From DASVVT01 sp036386415 (GTDB taxonomy: Bacteria > Acidobacteriota > Blastocatellia > Pyrinomonadales > Pyrinomonadaceae), in assembly GCA_036386415.1 (NCBI GenBank), contig DASVVT010000096.1, positions 1 to 15,723 of the forward strand: a stretch of DNA of 15,723 nt, read 5' to 3'. The translations under genes were made by a program, and so were the position numbers. Of the stretch, positions 13,256-15,723 are shown piece by piece. Within the stretch, counting starts at the first letter, position 1, and every line of letters begins with the position of its first letter. The notes below the pieces were generated by a model. That model had not been told where the DNA came from. It saw only the letters and a program-made list of their open reading frames with translations, and did not search any database.

Positions 13256-15586
13256 TTGACGAAGAAACTTTTTCTGGCCTTGACGCTTGTTTTGATGCTG
13301 TATCCGGCGAGCGGCCTCGCCCAGTCGAAATCACACCCGAGCGATAAGTTCAGACAGCTCGACGAAGTTCTGCCGACCCCGAACATCTATCGCACGGCGT
13401 CGGGCGCGCCCGGAAGTCGCTACTGGCAGCAGCGCGTAGATTATGTCATCGATGTCGAAGTGGACGATGCCAACCAGCGCATCACGGGCTCGGAGACGAT
13501 CACCTATCACAACCAGTCGCCGGATACGCTCAATTACCTGTGGCTTCAGCTTGATCAGAACATCTACGCGAAGGACGCCGCAGGGCTGAGGACACGGACT
13601 GCGCCCGATCTCCAGAAGCTACCTTTCGGCACAATCGACGACTACCTGCTCAGGCAGGAGTTCGATGGCGGCTACAAGATCACGTCCGTGCGTGATGCGA
13701 AGGGTGCGACTCTGCCCTACACGATCAGGGGAACGGTGATGCGCGTAGACCTTCAGCGCGCGCCGCTCGCAAGCGGAGGGATGGTCACCTTCTCCGTAGA
13801 CTGGAGCTACAACATCAACAATGCGCGCCGCATCAGCGGGCGCACAGGCTACGAGTTCTTCCCCAAAGACGGCAACTATATTTACACCATCGCGCAATGG
13901 TTTCCGCGCCTCGCAGCCTACTACGACATGACCGGCTGGCAGATCAAAGAGTATCTGGACACGGGCGAGTTCGCGTTGGAGTTCGGCGACTACAGGGTGA
14001 GCATCACCGTGCCTGACGACATGGTCGTGGCCGCCACGGGCGTGCTGCAAAACGCTGCGCAGGTGCTCAGCCGTACACAGCGCGACCGTCTCGAACAGGC
14101 CAGGGCGGCGCGTCAACCCGTTCTCATCATCACGCCCGAAGAGGCGCGAGCCAACGAATCGAGCAAGCCTGCGGGGAAGAAGACCTGGGTCTTCATGGCG
14201 CAGAACGTACGCGACTTCGCTTTCGCCTCTTCGCGCAAGTTCATCTGGGACGCGCAGGCCGTCAACATCGGCGGCCAATCCGTCATGGCGATGTCCTTCT
14301 ACCCGAAGGAGGGCAACCCGCTCTGGGGGCAATATTCAACCCCGGCCATCATCCAAACGCTCAACGTCTACTCACGCCACACCTTCCCCTATCCCTATCC
14401 GGTGGCGATCTCTGTCAACGGCCCCGTCGGCGGGATGGAGTACCCGATGATCTCCTTCAACGGCCCGCGCCCTGAAGCGGACGGAACCTACTCTGCGGAG
14501 AGGAAGTTCAGCCTCATCTCCGTCGTCATACACGAGGTCGGGCACAACTTCTTTCCGATGATTATCAATTCTGACGAGCGACAGTGGATGTGGCTGGATG
14601 AAGGCTTCAATAGCTTTCTGGAATATCTTGCCGAGCAGGAATGGGAGCAGAACTATCCGTCGCGTCGCGGCGAGCCGAAGAACCTCACCGCCTACATGGC
14701 GGGCGAGGATCAAGTGCCGGTCATGACCAGCTCAGACGCCTTGATAAATGTCGGCAACAACGCCTACGGCAAGACCGCCACTGCCTTGAACATCCTGCGC
14801 GAAACCGTTTTGGGGCGCGAGCTTTTTGATTATGCCTTCAGGGAGTATGCGCGGCGCTGGAAGTTCAAGCGCCCGACGCCCGCAGATTTTTTCCGCACGA
14901 TGGAGGACGCGTCGGGCGTCGATCTGGACTGGTTCTGGCACGGCTGGTTCTACACGACCGATCACACGGACATCTCAATCGAAAGCGTGCGCCTCTACAC
15001 CATAGATACGCGCAACCCCGATACGGAGAAAGAGGCCGCGCGACGTGAGCGCGAGGCGCAGCCCCAGACGCTATCGGAACAGCGCAACCGCAACACTCCG
15101 AAGCTTGTCGATCAGAACCCCTCGCTCAAGGATTTCTACAACACCTACGAGGAATTCCGCGCGACGGAGCGCGAGCGCGAGGAGTTTCAGAAGTATCTGG
15201 CGACGCTCACAGACAGGGAGCGTGAGCTGCTCAGCTCCGGTCTCAACCTGTACGTCATCAACCTGAAGAACATGGGCGGCCTGGTCATGCCCGTCATCCT
15301 CCAGATCGATTACACGGACGGCACTTCGGAAGAACTGCGCATCCCTGCGGAAATCTGGCGGCGCAACAATTTCGATGCCTCCAAGCTGATCGTCACCAAA
15401 AAAGAGATCAAGGCGCTCACGCTCGACCCGCACCTGGAGACAGCCGACACGGACGTTGAAAACAACTATTTCCCGCGTCTTCCGGTCAAACAGAAGATAC
15501 AGCTTTACAAGGAGCCGCCCGCGCGCAACCCTATGCAGGAGCTTGAGCGTAAGCCAATACCTGAATCGCAACAGCAGCAGCCCTAG
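13256..15586 (+). CDS. Secreted M1-type zinc metallopeptidase, large form
   Basis: This 776-residue exported gluzincin starts with a signal peptide (MTKKLFLALTLVLMLYPASGLAQ, cleavage likely near 23). The N-terminal beta domain has the M1-like VDYVIDVEVDDANQRITGSETITYHNQSPDTLNYLWLQLDQN. The catalytic domain has GGMEYPMISF (392-401) in the GAMEN position, the zinc site HEVGH (H426, E427, H430) with the third ligand E449 exactly 18 residues later (WMWLDEGFNSFLEY), and a likely transition-state tyrosine at Y504 (NNAYGKTATAL). A charged, coiled region (about 590-660) and a beta-type C-terminal segment follow, ending in a QQQQP tail. The TTG start is supported by AAGGGAG at 13239-13245. GGMEYP instead of GAMEN marks a different M1 branch from the 564-residue enzyme, and strict aminopeptidase activity is less certain. 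Confidence 0.92.
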   Translation: MTKKLFLALTLVLMLYPASGLAQSKSHPSDKFRQLDEVLPTPNIYRTASGAPGSRYWQQRVDYVIDVEVDDANQRITGSETITYHNQSPDTLNYLWLQLDQNIYAKDAAGLRTRTAPDLQKLPFGTIDDYLLRQEFDGGYKITSVRDAKGATLPYTIRGTVMRVDLQRAPLASGGMVTFSVDWSYNINNARRISGRTGYEFFPKDGNYIYTIAQWFPRLAAYYDMTGWQIKEYLDTGEFALEFGDYRVSITVPDDMVVAATGVLQNAAQVLSRTQRDRLEQARAARQPVLIITPEEARANESSKPAGKKTWVFMAQNVRDFAFASSRKFIWDAQAVNIGGQSVMAMSFYPKEGNPLWGQYSTPAIIQTLNVYSRHTFPYPYPVAISVNGPVGGMEYPMISFNGPRPEADGTYSAERKFSLISVVIHEVGHNFFPMIINSDERQWMWLDEGFNSFLEYLAEQEWEQNYPSRRGEPKNLTAYMAGEDQVPVMTSSDALINVGNNAYGKTATALNILRETVLGRELFDYAFREYARRWKFKRPTPADFFRTMEDASGVDLDWFWHGWFYTTDHTDISIESVRLYTIDTRNPDTEKEAARREREAQPQTLSEQRNRNTPKLVDQNPSLKDFYNTYEEFRATEREREEFQKYLATLTDRERELLSSGLNLYVINLKNMGGLVMPVILQIDYTDGTSEELRIPAEIWRRNNFDASKLIVTKKEIKALTLDPHLETADTDVENNYFPRLPVKQKIQLYKEPPARNPMQELERKPIPESQQQQP

Positions 15587-15619
15587 AGCAATTTTCAGAT
15601 GAGTGTAAGGCGAATTGAA

Positions 15620-15721
15620 GACTCACCACAGAGGCACAGAGGACGCAGAGATGGCACAGAGGCTTAAATGCTCTTCAACTCTCTGTGCCCCCTCTGTGTC
15701 CTCTGTGTCTCTGTGGTGAAC
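15620..15721. repeat. Imperfect inverted repeat, CACAGAGG family
   Basis: The left arm 15620-15662 and the right arm 15679-15721 pair as reverse complements with a handful of mismatches in 43 bases. Units are CACAGAGG and its variants (CACCACAGAG, GGCACAGAGG). It lies 33 bases after the M1 peptidase stop and may serve as its transcript end. Further copies could continue past the window. Confidence 0.8.
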
Positions 15722-15723
15722 TG

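Overview
The window is an ordinary-looking stretch of bacterial chromosome. It carries thirteen protein genes and one tRNA, separated by unusually repeat-rich gaps. The mix points to a Gram-negative environmental bacterium, most likely Acidobacteriota (Blastocatellia-like). The signs are surE next to pcm, two exported M1 metallopeptidases, a PQQ-type sugar dehydrogenase lipoprotein, frequent TTG starts, and gaps full of CGCAAAGG-type and CACAGAGG-type inverted repeats. This placement is inference from style, not from a marker gene.

Layout. 1-2588 (+): surE (survival nucleotidase), pcm (isoaspartyl protein repair methyltransferase), a DedA membrane protein, then a stand-alone tRNA-Pro(CGG) with its own promoter and terminator. 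2770-7883 (-): read in transcription order, a 119-residue orphan, a secreted 564-residue M1 peptidase, and phosphoenolpyruvate synthase ppsA. 8304-11554 (+): a membrane-anchored J-domain protein, a VOC/glyoxalase-fold protein, a 70-residue Sm-like small protein, a PQQ-dependent sugar dehydrogenase lipoprotein and an ankyrin-repeat lipoprotein. 11610-12853 (-): a heptad-repeat coiled-coil protein and a class I methyltransferase. 13256-15586 (+): a second, larger M1-type peptidase.

How the genes fit together. surE and pcm are a known stationary-phase survival/repair pair. ppsA makes PEP from pyruvate for gluconeogenesis, and the exported M1 peptidases could supply peptides and amino acids that feed it; that link is inference. 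No mobile element, phage, CRISPR or defence system was seen.

The most distinctive content lies in the gaps. Nearly every larger one holds an imperfect inverted repeat built from short tandem units. Several use a strict 7-nt period with different heptamers (AGACTCC, AGTAGAC, GGGATGA, AAATCTA). Others use roughly 9-nt units (CGCAAAGGA, CACAGAGG). One 200-bp element (5409-5608) is a three-level nested palindrome. At two places the heptamer array runs into a gene and supplies its last codons and stop (surE, VOC protein). The gaps over 300 bp are 2366-2769 (tRNA unit plus a repeat), 5239-5645 (ppsA promoter plus the nested palindrome), 7884-8300 (composite repeat) and 12854-13255 (one perfect hairpin, otherwise nothing recognised).
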